Assembly: GCA_050789445.1 (NCBI GenBank)
Contig: JAILXR010000001.1
Span: 744,001 to 808,000, forward strand
Length of the DNA: 64,000 bases
Direction: 5' to 3'
Source of the DNA: JAWSVE01 sp050789445
Lineage (GTDB): Bacteria > Pseudomonadota > Gammaproteobacteria > Pseudomonadales > Cellvibrionaceae
In this document: positions 1-8,923 of the stretch, piece after piece
How the letters are laid out: the number at the start of each line of letters is the position of its first letter
How positions within the stretch are numbered: position 1 is the stretch's first letter
Notes under the pieces: model-generated
Told to the model about the DNA's origin: nothing
What the model saw: the letters and a program-made list of their open reading frames with translations, nothing else
Database searches by the model: none
Made by a program: the position numbers and the translations under genes

Positions 1-499
1 TGCTCTACCCATTGGTTATGGCCAGACTCTTTCTCAGCCATATATTGTCGCGAGAATGACAGAAATTTTATTGGCTGCAGCAAAGAAAGTAGATCGAGTA
101 TTAGAAATAGGTACGGGGTCGGGTTATCAAACGGCCATTTTAGCTCAGTTAGTTGGTGAAGTTTATTCGGTTGAACGTGTAAAACCACTACAAGAAAAAG
201 CTCGGGCAAGAATGAGGCAGCTAGGATTAAGAAATATCTATTTCAAGCATGCGGATGGTGGATTAGGTTGGCCTGAAAAAGCCCCATTTGATGCTATTTT
301 AAGTGCTGCAGCTCCGCGAGAGATTCCGCAAGAACTTCTTAATCAATTGGGCCCCGATGGTGTTCTGGTCATTCCTGTTGGAGATGATTCGTCTCAAACA
401 CTCACTTTGGCAGTGCGTGATGGCGAGAGTGAAGATTTCATCATTAACAAGATAGAGCCAGTTAAATTCGTGCCTCTATTATCCGGTGTTACACGTTAA
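1..499 (+). CDS. pcm: Protein-L-isoaspartate O-methyltransferase, 5' end outside window
   Basis: Repairs isoaspartyl residues in aged proteins by SAM-dependent carboxyl methylation in the cytoplasm. The reading frame is open from base 2 with family sequence GQTLSQPYIVARMTE ahead of the first in-window ATG at 56, so the gene starts before the window and the ATG is internal. The SAM-binding motif I is clear (VLEIGTGSGYQTAILA), followed by the SVERV acidic loop. Next come a DUF368 gene, nlpD and rpoS in the same direction, the usual pcm-nlpD-rpoS neighbourhood, in which surE commonly lies just upstream. About 165 residues are visible of a family usually near 210. Confidence 0.95.
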   Translation, partial: ALPIGYGQTLSQPYIVARMTEILLAAAKKVDRVLEIGTGSGYQTAILAQLVGEVYSVERVKPLQEKARARMRQLGLRNIYFKHADGGLGWPEKAPFDAILSAAAPREIPQELLNQLGPDGVLVIPVGDDSSQTLTLAVRDGESEDFIINKIEPVKFVPLLSGVTR

Positions 500-554
500 C
501 GGATGGGTGTAGCTCAAAATCATGATTTTTAGTCAAATAAATATATAAAAAAAT

Positions 555-1487
555 ATGAATATCAATAAGTTAAAACACTATCTTCTAGTATTTTCTAAAG
601 GTATTGCCATGGGTGCTGGTGATGTTGTTCCTGGTGTTTCTGGTGGAACAATTGCTTTTATCACGGGTATTTATGAAGAACTTATTGATTCCTTACGCTC
701 TATTAATGTTGAGGCTGTAAAGATTTTATTTTCACAAGGTATTCCGGCAGCTTGGAAGCATATAAATGGCACATTTTTATTTAGCCTTTTTTCTGGTGTC
801 CTTTTAAGCGTACTTTCATTGGCGAAATTAATTGGCCTCTGTCTTGAGAATTACCCCGTACTTGTTTGGTCTTTTTTCTTTGGGTTGGTGTGTGCTTCGA
901 TCATTTATATACTAAAGCAAATAAACAAATGGAGCCTAGTAGAGGTATCCACCTTGCTAATAGGCACATTGTTAGCTTTAGCTGTTAGCTATCTTAAGCC
1001 TGCGCAATTATCGTCAGATTGGTGGGTTATTATGCTAGCAGGCTCAATTGCCATTTGCGCTATGATTTTACCGGGTATCTCCGGAGCGTTTATTTTGGTT
1101 TTGTTGGGTCTTTACCCAGTTATTCTTACGGCAATCACTAGTTTAAATTTTATAATTCTAGTGTCTTTTGCTTTTGGCTGTCTTTGCGGTTTGCTAGTTT
1201 TCTCCCATGTGTTGTCATGGCTGCTTCATAATTTCCATAATTCCACACTTGCTCTGCTCACTGGCTTTTTATTAGGCTCTCTTAACCTGCTTTGGCCCTG
1301 GAAAGAAACAATTGAGACTTATACCAACCGCCATGGCGAACTTCTTCCTTTAATACGTGAAAATATCTCTCCATTAACCTATCCAGATATTTCTGGCTTA
1401 GAGTCATATTTAGGATTATCGATAGTATTTTTCGTCTTAGGTTTAGTTATAGTTTTGTCTCTTGAAGCATTAACCAGTAAGAAATGA
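555..1487 (+). CDS. DUF368 family membrane protein, polyprenyl-phosphate translocase (PopT-like)
   Basis: A 310-residue, strongly hydrophobic polytopic inner-membrane protein with the DUF368 signature near the N-terminus (AMGAGDVVPGVSGGTIAFI) and a second, related glycine/proline segment around residue 170 (MILPGISGAFILVLLG). The two similar re-entrant-like motifs suggest an internally duplicated fold. DUF368 proteins (PopT) have been shown in other bacteria to recycle undecaprenyl phosphate across the membrane for envelope synthesis; that role is inferred here. The gene sits 55 bases after pcm and before nlpD, another envelope gene. The start at 555 has only a weak AT-rich ribosome site. Confidence 0.85.
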   Translation: MNINKLKHYLLVFSKGIAMGAGDVVPGVSGGTIAFITGIYEELIDSLRSINVEAVKILFSQGIPAAWKHINGTFLFSLFSGVLLSVLSLAKLIGLCLENYPVLVWSFFFGLVCASIIYILKQINKWSLVEVSTLLIGTLLALAVSYLKPAQLSSDWWVIMLAGSIAICAMILPGISGAFILVLLGLYPVILTAITSLNFIILVSFAFGCLCGLLVFSHVLSWLLHNFHNSTLALLTGFLLGSLNLLWPWKETIETYTNRHGELLPLIRENISPLTYPDISGLESYLGLSIVFFVLGLVIVLSLEALTSKK

Positions 1488-1692
1488 TTTTAGTGACAAA
1501 ATGAGGTTTAATTTACCTAGTCGATACTACTAAAGTCGGATTTTTCTAAAAATACGTCACTTTTTGAGCATTTATTATTATTTTTTATAGAAATAATGCT
1601 AATTAAAAAAATATTATTTCATTGCTAGCGGAATATGGAAGCTTAAATTTTGAACGATTTAAAAATTTACTGGCTGATAAGTCGGAGGATCA

Positions 1693-2454
1693 ATGCTAAA
1701 TCCCGCAAAGTTAAGAGTGGTCAATATTCTATCCACTATCGTGATATTGACTGCTTGTAGTGGTCCAAAACACAAAGCTCCCTTGACAGATTTACAACAG
1801 CCACCATCTTATAAAATCACCTCACACACCGTCGCAAGTAATGAAACTTTGTACTCGATTGCATGGCGCTATGGATTAGATGTAAGGGATCTAGCATCTA
1901 CGAACGATTTAGGAGCCCCATATTTACTAAGGCCAGGTCAAAGACTGAATCTTGACACTCGGAGCCAGCCCACACATAAAATGAAAAAGACGCCAAAAAA
2001 CCGTTCAGTTGACCAACGTTCAAAGAATAAGCCATTAGCTACCCCTCCTAGAAAGCAAACCAGTACTCAAAAACATAAATTATCATGGCGTTGGCCTGCT
2101 AGTGGCACGCTCTTAGCTAAGTTTGGTGATCGGCAGGCCTTAAGTAAGGGTATTGATATCGCTGCGAAAAAGGGAGAGCCTGTATTTGCCGCTGAGTCGG
2201 GTTCTGTTGTTTATGCAGGTGACGGACTCCGTGGTTATGGCAATCTCTTGATCATTAAGCATGAGTATAATTTCCTAAGTGCTTATGCTCATAACCAAAA
2301 AATATTGGTGGGTGAGGGAGATTCTGTTAAAGCTGGACAGAAAATTGCCGAAATAGGTTCAAGTGGGACAGACAGAAACAAGCTTCACTTTGAAATACGT
2401 CAAGACGGTAATCCTGTTGATCCATTACAACACTTACCGAGGAGGCCAAAATAA
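1693..2454 (+). CDS. nlpD: Lipoprotein NlpD (LysM plus degenerate LytM/M23 domain)
   Basis: Outer-membrane lipoprotein that activates the amidase AmiC during cell separation in related bacteria. The N-terminus is a lipoprotein signal with lipobox LTAC (Cys at about residue 22). A LysM domain covers about residues 43-87 (HTVASNETLYSIAWRYGL), followed by a basic linker and an M23/LytM domain at about 135-248. The zinc ligands of true LytM peptidases are lost: the HxGxD motif reads KGIDIA and the HxH motif reads KLHFE. This is what an amidase activator rather than an enzyme looks like. A strong SD (GGAGG) precedes the ATG. The 253-residue length fits the family, and rpoS follows. Confidence 0.93.
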   Translation: MLNPAKLRVVNILSTIVILTACSGPKHKAPLTDLQQPPSYKITSHTVASNETLYSIAWRYGLDVRDLASTNDLGAPYLLRPGQRLNLDTRSQPTHKMKKTPKNRSVDQRSKNKPLATPPRKQTSTQKHKLSWRWPASGTLLAKFGDRQALSKGIDIAAKKGEPVFAAESGSVVYAGDGLRGYGNLLIIKHEYNFLSAYAHNQKILVGEGDSVKAGQKIAEIGSSGTDRNKLHFEIRQDGNPVDPLQHLPRRPK

Positions 2455-2601
2455 TTGTGAAATAGTTTAGTTAACCAGTCTGCCCTGCATTAAAGAATGA
2501 ACAGCAGTAAAGATGATCCATGATTTTTAGAGGATTATTTGCTAGTTCAAATAAAAACTTTGTTTTAGAGCGCAAAAGTTATACGGGAGTAGGACGGTTA
2601 A

Positions 2602-2632
2602 TTGACAACATTTTTTAATTTCACATTACAAT
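2602..2632 (+). promoter_or_regulatory. Possible sigma70 promoter for rpoS
   Basis: A perfect TTGACA (2602-2607) is followed, with a long 19-base spacer, by TACAAT (2627-2632) in the 291-base nlpD-rpoS gap, giving an rpoS leader of roughly 105 bases. In relatives the main rpoS promoter lies inside nlpD, so this may be an additional or alternative start. Confidence 0.35.
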
Positions 2633-2745
2633 TTAGATGGTTGAATTCAATAATCATAAATCAAAATTAAGTATAAGAAATTTCATTCGTTGGACATTTA
2701 TCGCCTTGCTAAGACAACAATCCGGATACTCACAAGGCTTTCACA

Positions 2746-3780
2746 ATGGCAGTTCAACAGCAAGAATCAAATACTCTTTCATCGGAAGAAAACATCCAAA
2801 TTCTCCAGCAATTTTCTGAACTTTCAGAATCAAATCCCATAGACACAGAGTTAGTTGAGACTCCATCAAAAACAGATGCGGAGTCAGAAAGTTTAGTTAT
2901 TCAGGATGCAGATCGTTACGCTGAGCCGGAAGAAAAATTCCAAAAAAATCTTGATGCAACCCAACTTTATTTAAACGAAATTGGTTTCTCGCCCTTATTA
3001 AGTGCTGAAGAAGAAGTTTACTTTGCTCGTAAGGCTTTACTTGGTGAGGAAGCAGCTCGTAAACGCATGATAGAAAGTAACTTGCGCTTAGTTGTTAAAA
3101 TAGCCCGTCGTTATGTTAATCGCGGTTTAGCACTGCTTGATTTAATAGAAGAGGGTAATCTTGGTTTAATTCGCGCAGTAGAAAAGTTTGATCCAGAGCG
3201 TGGCTTTAGATTTTCTACTTATGCAACATGGTGGATTCGTCAAACGATTGAGCGAGCCATCATGAATCAAACGCGTACAATTCGATTGCCTATCCATGTT
3301 GTAAAAGAATTAAATGTTTATTTGAGAGCTGCTAGAGAATTAACACAAAAACTTGATCACGAGCCTAGTGCTGAAGAGATTGCTGATTTACTAGAAAAAC
3401 CGGTTGATGATGTCAAGAGAATGCTCGGTCTTAATGAGCGCGTGACTTCTATGGATGTACCTGTGAGTGCGTCTTCAGAACGAATGGTTGTTGATACAAT
3501 TCCAGATCAAAAAGTCTCAGACCCAGCTTCACTTTTGCAGGCCAGTAATCTGAGTGCAAGCCTTGATGATTTCTTAGATGATCTTACGGAAAAACAGCGT
3601 GAAGTTATTGCTCGTCGATTTGGTTTGCGAGGGTATGAAATGAGTACGCTTGAAGAGGTGGGTAGAGAAATTGGGTTGACGCGAGAGCGTGTTAGGCAAA
3701 TCCAAGTTGAAGCTTTGAAAAGACTACGTGATATTTTTGAGAGCCAAGGGTTAAGTGGTGAAGCTTTGTTTAGCGTTTAA
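2746..3780 (+). CDS. rpoS: RNA polymerase sigma factor RpoS (sigma-38)
   Basis: Stationary-phase/general-stress sigma factor, 344 residues, close to the family length. After an acidic, poorly conserved N-terminal region (about 1-60), region 1.2 follows (DATQLYLNEIGF), then the region 2 core with RFSTYATWWIRQTIERAI for -10 recognition and melting, region 3, and region 4 with the -35-binding helix-turn-helix (EVGREIGLTRERVRQIQ). The nlpD-rpoS order supports RpoS rather than RpoD or RpoH. The ATG at 2746 has only a weak SD-like AAGG, as expected where translation is controlled through leader structure. A Rho-independent terminator follows about 30 bases after the stop. Confidence 0.97.
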   Translation: MAVQQQESNTLSSEENIQILQQFSELSESNPIDTELVETPSKTDAESESLVIQDADRYAEPEEKFQKNLDATQLYLNEIGFSPLLSAEEEVYFARKALLGEEAARKRMIESNLRLVVKIARRYVNRGLALLDLIEEGNLGLIRAVEKFDPERGFRFSTYATWWIRQTIERAIMNQTRTIRLPIHVVKELNVYLRAARELTQKLDHEPSAEEIADLLEKPVDDVKRMLGLNERVTSMDVPVSASSERMVVDTIPDQKVSDPASLLQASNLSASLDDFLDDLTEKQREVIARRFGLRGYEMSTLEEVGREIGLTRERVRQIQVEALKRLRDIFESQGLSGEALFSV

Positions 3781-3811
3781 CCAACCTGCTCTGTCGTGTA
3801 TTAGAGATAAA

Positions 3812-3846
3812 CAAAAAAACAGCTCATTTGGGCTGTTTTTTTTGTT
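3812..3846 (+). terminator. Rho-independent terminator of rpoS
   Basis: Inverted repeat AAAACAGC / GCTGTTTT with an 8-base loop, followed by a run of T, about 30 bases after the rpoS stop codon. Confidence 0.85.
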
Positions 3847-3890
3847 TTAAATTTTGTGAATGGTGGTTCGAGAGCCTAAGCAGAGGACAT

Positions 3891-3930
3891 AAAAAAGCCT
3901 AGCTATTATTCTGAATAGCTAGGCTTTTTT
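3891..3930 (-). terminator. Bidirectional terminator between rpoS and tRNA-Arg
   Basis: A perfect 17-base inverted repeat (AAAAAAGCCTAGCTATT and its complement) with a 6-base loop. A-run on one side and T-run on the other make it functional on both strands. It begins 6 bases beyond the 3' end of the minus-strand tRNA-Arg and probably ends that transcript. Confidence 0.88.
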
Positions 3931-3935
3931 GGATA

Positions 3936-4012
3936 TGGCGCACTCGGCAGGATTCGAACCTGCGACCCCCTAGTTCGTAGCCAGGTACTCTATCCAGCTG
4001 AGCTACGAGTGC
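3936..4012 (-). tRNA. tRNA-Arg (anticodon ACG)
   Basis: A 77-base cloverleaf on the minus strand. The acceptor stem pairs GCACTCG with CGAGTGC, the discriminator is G and CCA is encoded. The T-loop is GGTTCGAATCC. The anticodon loop CTACGAA gives ACG; adenosine 34 is normally deaminated to inosine so that CGU, CGC and CGA are read. It has its own promoter just upstream and a strong terminator downstream. Confidence 0.97.
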
Positions 4013-4036
4013 GTTTTGTCTTTACTGGGCAATACC

Positions 4037-4065
4037 TCTATAAAAGGGTCTCGCTGATCTGTAAA
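4037..4065 (-). promoter_or_regulatory. Promoter of tRNA-Arg(ACG)
   Basis: On the minus strand TTTACA (-35, 4065-4060) and TATAGA (-10, 4042-4037) are separated by exactly 17 bases; the -10 ends 24 bases before the tRNA 5' end. Confidence 0.65.
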
Positions 4066-4542
4066 GAGGCGCGTATGTTAGAGATTTGAATATAGGTCGT
4101 CAAGTGACGTGTAGAGAGAATTGAAAATATCGGTGCTCTTTTGTCTGGATACTGCGCTCTGTTGATAATTCAAGCAATAATCCAGCTCTTCTAAGCATGT
4201 TTAGCTTGATGTTCTTAACCATTAAATATTTCAGCGTCTAGCTTTAAATGATCGCTTACTGGTGCGGAAAGCTGCTTGGTTTATTCGTTGCTTGAATCAA
4301 GTGATTTGGATGTGATTTAGATAGTTATAATAAATATACTTTTTGTAAATCATGTAAAAAGAAACTGAAGTTGCTTTTTATCTTGAGATAATTTGAATCT
4401 ATTATTAGCCGTTTCTAATTATATAAGTCGGATATAGTGAGGTTGTTCAAGAGGATACTACTATCCGTTAGAAATTATTGTGTTAATTAATGGTCAGTTA
4501 TATGCTTACGGCCGTTTTTATACTTAATCAAAGGGTAATGTC
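4066..4542. other. Intergenic region upstream of ggt, no gene seen
   Basis: AT-rich DNA between the divergent tRNA-Arg promoter and the gamma-glutamyltransferase gene. No convincing open frame or RNA gene is visible. It presumably holds the ggt promoter, but no clear -35/-10 pair was found. Confidence 0.5.
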
Positions 4543-6246
4543 ATGTCAGCACGATTTTTTCTATCGCTGCGTTTTATTCAAGTTATAGCATTTTTGGGCG
4601 CCATTTGTTCAGCACCTCTCACTATTGCCCAAGAATATTCTCAAGTAGCAAAAGATGGAAAGGGGGCTGTAGCGACAGTTCATCCTCTAGCGACACAAGC
4701 AGCCATAGATGCGTTAAATAATGGCGGTAACGCTGTTGATGCTGCTGTGGCAGCGGCATTTACTCTTGGTGTGGTTGATGGACATAATTCAGGGATTGGA
4801 GGTGGTTGCTTTGCATTAGTACGTTGGGCGAATGGAAAAGTTGAAGCCGTTGATGGTAGAGAAATGGCCCCAGGAGCAGCAACGAGTGATATGTACATTC
4901 GTGATGGCAAAGTCGATTCTGGCTTGTCCAAAACTGGCTCGTTAGCTATTGGTATTCCTGGTTCGGTCGCGGCGCTTGAATATTTAAATAAACAAGGCGG
5001 TAAACTTTCATTAAATGATCTTGTTACTCCTGCTGCAAATTTAGCAGAAAGTGGTTTTCCCATCGATCGTGTTTATGCGAGCCGCTTAGCAAGAGCTGCG
5101 CCTTCAATAGCGAAATTTTCCAGTAGCGCAAAAATATTATTAGATGAAAATGGAAAGCCTTGGAAAGCAGGTCACCAACTTATCCAAAAAGATTTATCAA
5201 AAACTTATAAAGGTATTGCCTCGAAAGGCGCAAAATATTTTTATGAGGGGGAATTTGCGAAGTCGGTTGGGGCTTGGATGCCGAGAAATGGAGGCATCAT
5301 CACTGCAAAAGATTTTTCAGGTTATGAGCTAAAAGTGCGTGAGCCAGTGAAAACCACTTATCGTGATTACACTGTTTATGGATTTCCACCGCCCAGTTCT
5401 GGCGGAGTCCATGTTGGACAAATTTTAAATATGCTGGAACAGTTTGATGTTGCCAGTTTAAGTGTTGCAGACCGTTATCAGTTGTTAGCTGAAGCGATGA
5501 AGATTGCTTTCGCCGATCGTGCACACTGGTTAGGCGACCCAGATTATGTTGATGTGCCGCGAGGATTAATCGATAAAGATTATGCAAAAAAACTAGCTAA
5601 AGGCATCGATCTTAAAAAAAGTTCTTTGGTAAAAAATCATGGAACACCCCCTAAAGCAAGTACAGATATTTTTGGAAAGCATACGACACATATTGCTGCA
5701 GCTGACAAAGAGGGTAACTGGGTTGCGATTACAACCACAGTAAATACGGGTTTTGGTAGCAAAGTTATTGTTCCAGGTACGGGTGTAATTTTGAATAATC
5801 AGATGGATGATTTTTCTGCAAAACCTGGATCGCCCAATGCATATCGCTTAGTTGGAGCCGAAGCTAATAAAATTCAACCAGGTAAACGACCTTTATCAAG
5901 TATGAGTCCAACAATTGTGTTGCAGGATGACGTGCCTATCCTTACAACCGGTGCGGCCGGTGGTCCGACAATTATCACACAAGTACTTCAAACATTAGTC
6001 AATCATTTAGATGTTGGAATGCCATTATCAAAAGCATTAGCAGCGCCGCGTATCCATCACCAGTGGACACCAGACAGATTGTTTGCTGAAAATGCTTTAG
6101 ACGAAAGTGTTAAGGGTTCATTAAAAAAGAAAGGGCATGATTTATTGAATCGACCTTATATGGGTTCATCACAGGCTATATCATTAAGCGATGGAGATTT
6201 TGTCAGTGTGTCTGAGCCTAGGCTTTTGTTACGAAATGCAAAATAG
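4543..6246 (+). CDS. ggt: Gamma-glutamyltransferase (gamma-glutamyltranspeptidase), periplasmic
   Basis: Secreted N-terminal nucleophile hydrolase that removes or transfers the gamma-glutamyl group of glutathione and related compounds. An N-terminal signal peptide (about residues 1-30, ending near TIAQEYS) is followed by the large-subunit domain. The autoprocessing site is HTTHIAA with the catalytic Thr at residue 381, which becomes the N-terminus of the small subunit. Glycine-rich substrate-loop sequences NTGFGSKV and AAGGPTIITQ follow. The 567 residues match the family. AAAGGG lies ahead of the ATG. It appears monocistronic, with a long hairpin downstream. Confidence 0.95.
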   Translation: MSARFFLSLRFIQVIAFLGAICSAPLTIAQEYSQVAKDGKGAVATVHPLATQAAIDALNNGGNAVDAAVAAAFTLGVVDGHNSGIGGGCFALVRWANGKVEAVDGREMAPGAATSDMYIRDGKVDSGLSKTGSLAIGIPGSVAALEYLNKQGGKLSLNDLVTPAANLAESGFPIDRVYASRLARAAPSIAKFSSSAKILLDENGKPWKAGHQLIQKDLSKTYKGIASKGAKYFYEGEFAKSVGAWMPRNGGIITAKDFSGYELKVREPVKTTYRDYTVYGFPPPSSGGVHVGQILNMLEQFDVASLSVADRYQLLAEAMKIAFADRAHWLGDPDYVDVPRGLIDKDYAKKLAKGIDLKKSSLVKNHGTPPKASTDIFGKHTTHIAAADKEGNWVAITTTVNTGFGSKVIVPGTGVILNNQMDDFSAKPGSPNAYRLVGAEANKIQPGKRPLSSMSPTIVLQDDVPILTTGAAGGPTIITQVLQTLVNHLDVGMPLSKALAAPRIHHQWTPDRLFAENALDESVKGSLKKKGHDLLNRPYMGSSQAISLSDGDFVSVSEPRLLLRNAK

Positions 6247-6456
6247 CTTTTAATGGATGTTTTCAGTAGTGATGTTTTCCAGCACGGCTTTTTCTGTGAG
6301 TGACATTAAGTGGAAGCAAGTTAACTGTTCAAATGAGACAGCTAAATGCAATTGTTATTATTAATCAGTGGGATCAATCGATGACCGCTGATTATTATTA
6401 CTGCTCTGTAAAATAAGTGTGATGGTAGATAGGTCAGTGTTGAAAAAAAGCTGACT

Positions 6457-6499
6457 GTATTAAGACATGTCCCATTAAAAATGGAATATGTCTTAATAC
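6457..6499. terminator. Long hairpin between convergent ggt and the Roadblock operon
   Basis: Inverted repeat with outer 12-base arms GTATTAAGACAT / ATGTCTTAATAC and inner TCCCAT / ATGGGA-like pairing around a short loop. It sits between two convergent transcription units and overlaps no gene. The T-run is weak, so termination is likely but not certain. Confidence 0.6.
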
Positions 6500-6511
6500 G
6501 CTATTGGTTAT

Positions 6512-6871
6512 TTAAAAATCTAAATCTTCTTCAATTTCTTGTAGTTTGCGTCTTGCTAAGGCTAGATTAGATTTGTTTTTGTCTAAAACATAGTAAATAA
6601 AGATGCCTTCTTTTTGAGCTAAAGGCCGAATCAAATGATATTGTTTGCCTAGCGTAATCAAAATATCTTCGATGACATCTTTTATCTTTAATGCCTTCAT
6701 TGTTTTTATTTTTGCGCGAACAACCTCCGTGTTACCTGCGGCAGCAACTTCTAGATCTACGCCTGATCCGGCAGAACCTAACATCATTCCACTCGATGAA
6801 TCGACAATTGCGGAACAAAGTGATCCATCTAACGTTAATAGTTCTGTCATGCTTTCGTTAATAGTAGTCAT
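6512..6871 (-). CDS. Roadblock/LC7-like protein, last gene of GTPase operon
   Basis: A 119-residue protein that appears to have a short Roadblock-type fold: LDGSLCSAIVDSSSGMMLGS at the start gives the beta-strand pair around a 'self' surface, followed by a helix and ILITLGKQYHLIRPL as the second sheet segment. Roadblock proteins dimerise and regulate or tether small Ras-like GTPases, as MglB does for MglA. The 61-base gap to the gene upstream contains an SD (GAGAG). It is the most distal of five co-directional genes. The assignment rests on fold-like pattern and context rather than close identity. Confidence 0.7.
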   Translation of the reverse strand: MTTINESMTELLTLDGSLCSAIVDSSSGMMLGSAGSGVDLEVAAAGNTEVVRAKIKTMKALKIKDVIEDILITLGKQYHLIRPLAQKEGIFIYYVLDKNKSNLALARRKLQEIEEDLDF

Positions 6872-6932
6872 TTTTTTGATCTCTCTTTTGGGGGTTGAAG
6901 TATATTTGTCGTTTAATAGTTCAGTTGGTTTT

Positions 6933-7313
6933 CTATTGGGCTAACAAACCAAAATGATGTTTAAGGCTGTCAGATAAAATGTCGGTTTGTTTGATCCAGT
7001 CGTTCCAATCTACCTTGTTAAATTTTGTCAGAGCGACCAGCAAAGTATTTTCTCCACAAGGTTGTAAGCAGATAATTCCTTTTTTATGTCGAATTTTTAT
7101 GTTGTCTAAATCTCCTAAGACGTTGTAAATCGCCCCATTTCTATGATGTAAAGACCAGTAATCTCTGGCGCTTTCAGCAATTCTTTGAAATTCTGTTGAT
7201 GAAGATGTGGATGAATAAATAATTCCGCTGTCTATCGCGACTAGCGCACACGCTAAAATACCCGTGGAGTAGGACAGGCGTTTTAATTCTATTTCTATAT
7301 CTTTGCTTTTCAA
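6933..7313 (-). CDS. Roadblock-like hypothetical protein
   Basis: A 126-residue soluble protein. Segments such as ACALVAIDSGIIYSS and KGIICLQPCGENTLLVALTK resemble the beta-helix-beta arrangement of Roadblock/LC7 domains, but the match is weaker than in the next gene upstream. Its ATG overlaps the stop of that gene by 4 bases (ATGA type), so the two are probably translationally coupled. It could be a divergent partner that forms a heterodimer with the other Roadblock proteins here. Confidence 0.6.
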   Translation of the reverse strand: MKSKDIEIELKRLSYSTGILACALVAIDSGIIYSSTSSSTEFQRIAESARDYWSLHHRNGAIYNVLGDLDNIKIRHKKGIICLQPCGENTLLVALTKFNKVDWNDWIKQTDILSDSLKHHFGLLAQ

Positions 7314-7708
7314 TTTGCGCCTAATCTTGTTTTAGTTTCTTGGCATTGATAAATGACTTGGGCCAATATTGCTGAATCACTCGCAATTAAGTTTAAAATA
7401 TATGAGTCATCTCCTATTTCGATTGTGATAATGTAGGCAAATCCGTTTTCTGTTTTAACGGTAATGCTTTCGCTTAATCCAATAGCGGCTTCAGCTGAAA
7501 CAACGGAGCCAATCGCGTTAATAGAACTTGCCATTGCCGATATGCGAACAGGATCTAATTCACTTGAAATCGTATTTGCTACGTCAAACCCATCTTGGCT
7601 TGCTATAACAACAGCGATAATCCCGTCTAACTCAGAGAAAAGTCTTTCGCATTCCAATTGGGCTGATTTTTTCTGTGTTTTAGATAACTTCATTCTTATT
7701 TGTCTCAT
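7310..7708 (-). CDS. Roadblock/LC7 domain protein
   Basis: A 132-residue protein with the clearest Roadblock/LC7 pattern of the cluster: LDGIIAVVIASQDGFDVAN, a helix (VRISAMASSINAIGSVVSAE), then ITVKTENGFAYIITIEIGDD. It begins 11 bases after the GTPase stop; an in-frame ATG at 7693 is an alternative start. In known systems (MglB, Streptomyces CvnB) such proteins act as GTPase regulators next to the GTPase gene, and the arrangement here is the same. Function is inferred from family and position. Confidence 0.85.
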   Translation of the reverse strand: MRQIRMKLSKTQKKSAQLECERLFSELDGIIAVVIASQDGFDVANTISSELDPVRISAMASSINAIGSVVSAEAAIGLSESITVKTENGFAYIITIEIGDDSYILNLIASDSAILAQVIYQCQETKTRLGAN

Positions 7709-7719
7709 TGCTCATTGTT

Positions 7720-8250
7720 TTATTCAAAGTCAGATTCAACTTGCGCTAGTATTATTTCTATTAACATTGCCACATCATCTTTCTCTCTTACGTCAACCGA
7801 GATAATAGGGAAAACTAAATCATTTTCAGCGAGCTTTTCTGTAAAATTGTCTACATCAGGGAAGGGGTTCTCTTTTGATCGGCCAATGCCAATAACACAA
7901 GGGGTTGTTAATAGTTCTTCTTTAAATGCTTCAAGGTAAACTTGAAGATCGGCTATGGGGTCCGGTCTTGAGTTGTCGATTAAAATGATTAAGCCGAACG
8001 CATCCTTAATTAATATTTTCCACATGAAGTTGAATCGTTCTTGTCCTGGTGTACCAAACAGCCGCAGGCGATCTCCGTCGGGAAGCTGTAGTAAGCCAAA
8101 ATCTAACCCAACGGTCGTTTTCAATTTCTTGAAGGATGCGTCAGTGTTTTTTACGTCAGTTTGAACGATGTCAGTTTCGCTAACAGCTTTTATAGCGGTG
8201 GTTTTTCCTGCACCTGTTGTACCTGTGAATACTAATTTATATTCGTTCAT
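7720..8250 (-). CDS. Small Ras-like GTPase, COG2229/MglA-CvnD type
   Basis: A 176-residue GTPase with P-loop GTTGAGKTT (residues 10-18). The switch II region reads LFGTPGQERFNFMW, where the usual Asp of DxxG is replaced by Gly, as in the COG2229 prokaryotic GTPases found with Roadblock proteins. No classical NKxD is visible; IGIGRSKENP lies at the equivalent place, so base specificity may be altered. The protein is soluble without lipidation or membrane signals. It sits between a protein with a possible winged helix and three Roadblock-like proteins in one operon, pointing to a polarity, motility or signalling switch whose target is unknown. Confidence 0.88.
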   Translation of the reverse strand: MNEYKLVFTGTTGAGKTTAIKAVSETDIVQTDVKNTDASFKKLKTTVGLDFGLLQLPDGDRLRLFGTPGQERFNFMWKILIKDAFGLIILIDNSRPDPIADLQVYLEAFKEELLTTPCVIGIGRSKENPFPDVDNFTEKLAENDLVFPIISVDVREKDDVAMLIEIILAQVESDFE

Positions 8251-8278
8251 TTAATTTTCTTGACAACAATAGTTGGGT

Positions 8279-8923
8279 TTATTGATTAGTTGAAAATCGT
8301 CTTTTAAGTTGAGATATAAAGCTTTTTTTAACTCTTAATATTTTATAAGGTCGTTTTTTTTCTTCACTTGATTCTGGAATCATTAATAATATTTTAGCGT
8401 CTTCTAAATGGCTTATGAATTCAGAGCATAATTGTTCTGGATTCCCAGAAAGCTCTGATAGCTCTTTAATCGTTTTGTATTGTCGACTTATATAAGTTGC
8501 TAGTTTCATATATTTTTTATTGATCTTTAAAATATCTGAAGTAGGCCATTTTCTTAATTTGTAACTGGCTCCGGGTAGAATATCTTCCCAGTGTTTCGAT
8601 TGAGATTCCGATTCAACCACACCCGTTTGAATTTGTACCAAAAGTTTGACTAGTTCTTCTGCGCGGATAGGTCTAAAGAAAACATATCCTTCCGATGTTT
8701 CACCGCGTCTTTTAATGAAAATTCGTTTAGTCCCTGGTTTTGTCGTGAATGGTTTGATGGAGGTCGAGATATCGTTAAAAATTATAGCGTCACAGGCACC
8801 GTCTTTCGCTAGGCGCCATTGCCCTTCGAGAATAGAGCTGGTTCTCAAGATAGATTTTATGAGATTGATTTCTGGTTTGATAAGTGCATTTACCGAAAAA
8901 CCCAGTACGAGTTTTTTGTGCAT
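8279..8923 (-). CDS. Uncharacterised protein with possible C-terminal winged helix, first gene of GTPase operon
   Basis: A 214-residue soluble protein I do not recognise as a named family. The N-terminal third (LVLGFSVNALIKPEINLIKS, then CDAIIFND) has alternating strands and helices reminiscent of a receiver-like domain, but without the acidic pocket. The C-terminal part (about 130-205) has helix-rich segments like ATYISRQYKTIKELSELSG followed by LLMIPES, as in winged-helix DNA- or protein-binding domains. It is 28 bases ahead of the GTPase gene. In the Streptomyces conservons the equivalent slot is filled by a DUF742 protein; an analogous role here is only an inference. Confidence 0.6.
   Translation of the reverse strand: MHKKLVLGFSVNALIKPEINLIKSILRTSSILEGQWRLAKDGACDAIIFNDISTSIKPFTTKPGTKRIFIKRRGETSEGYVFFRPIRAEELVKLLVQIQTGVVESESQSKHWEDILPGASYKLRKWPTSDILKINKKYMKLATYISRQYKTIKELSELSGNPEQLCSEFISHLEDAKILLMIPESSEEKKRPYKILRVKKSFISQLKRRFSTNQ

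Noticed and set aside
2637..2819. 60-codon ORF overlapping the rpoS start
   Set aside because: It is out of frame with rpoS, runs into the coding sequence and has no SD; probably the rpoS leader read by chance.
4680..5063. Long minus-strand ORF opposite ggt
   Set aside because: Shadow of a strongly supported gene; no start signal and no family features.
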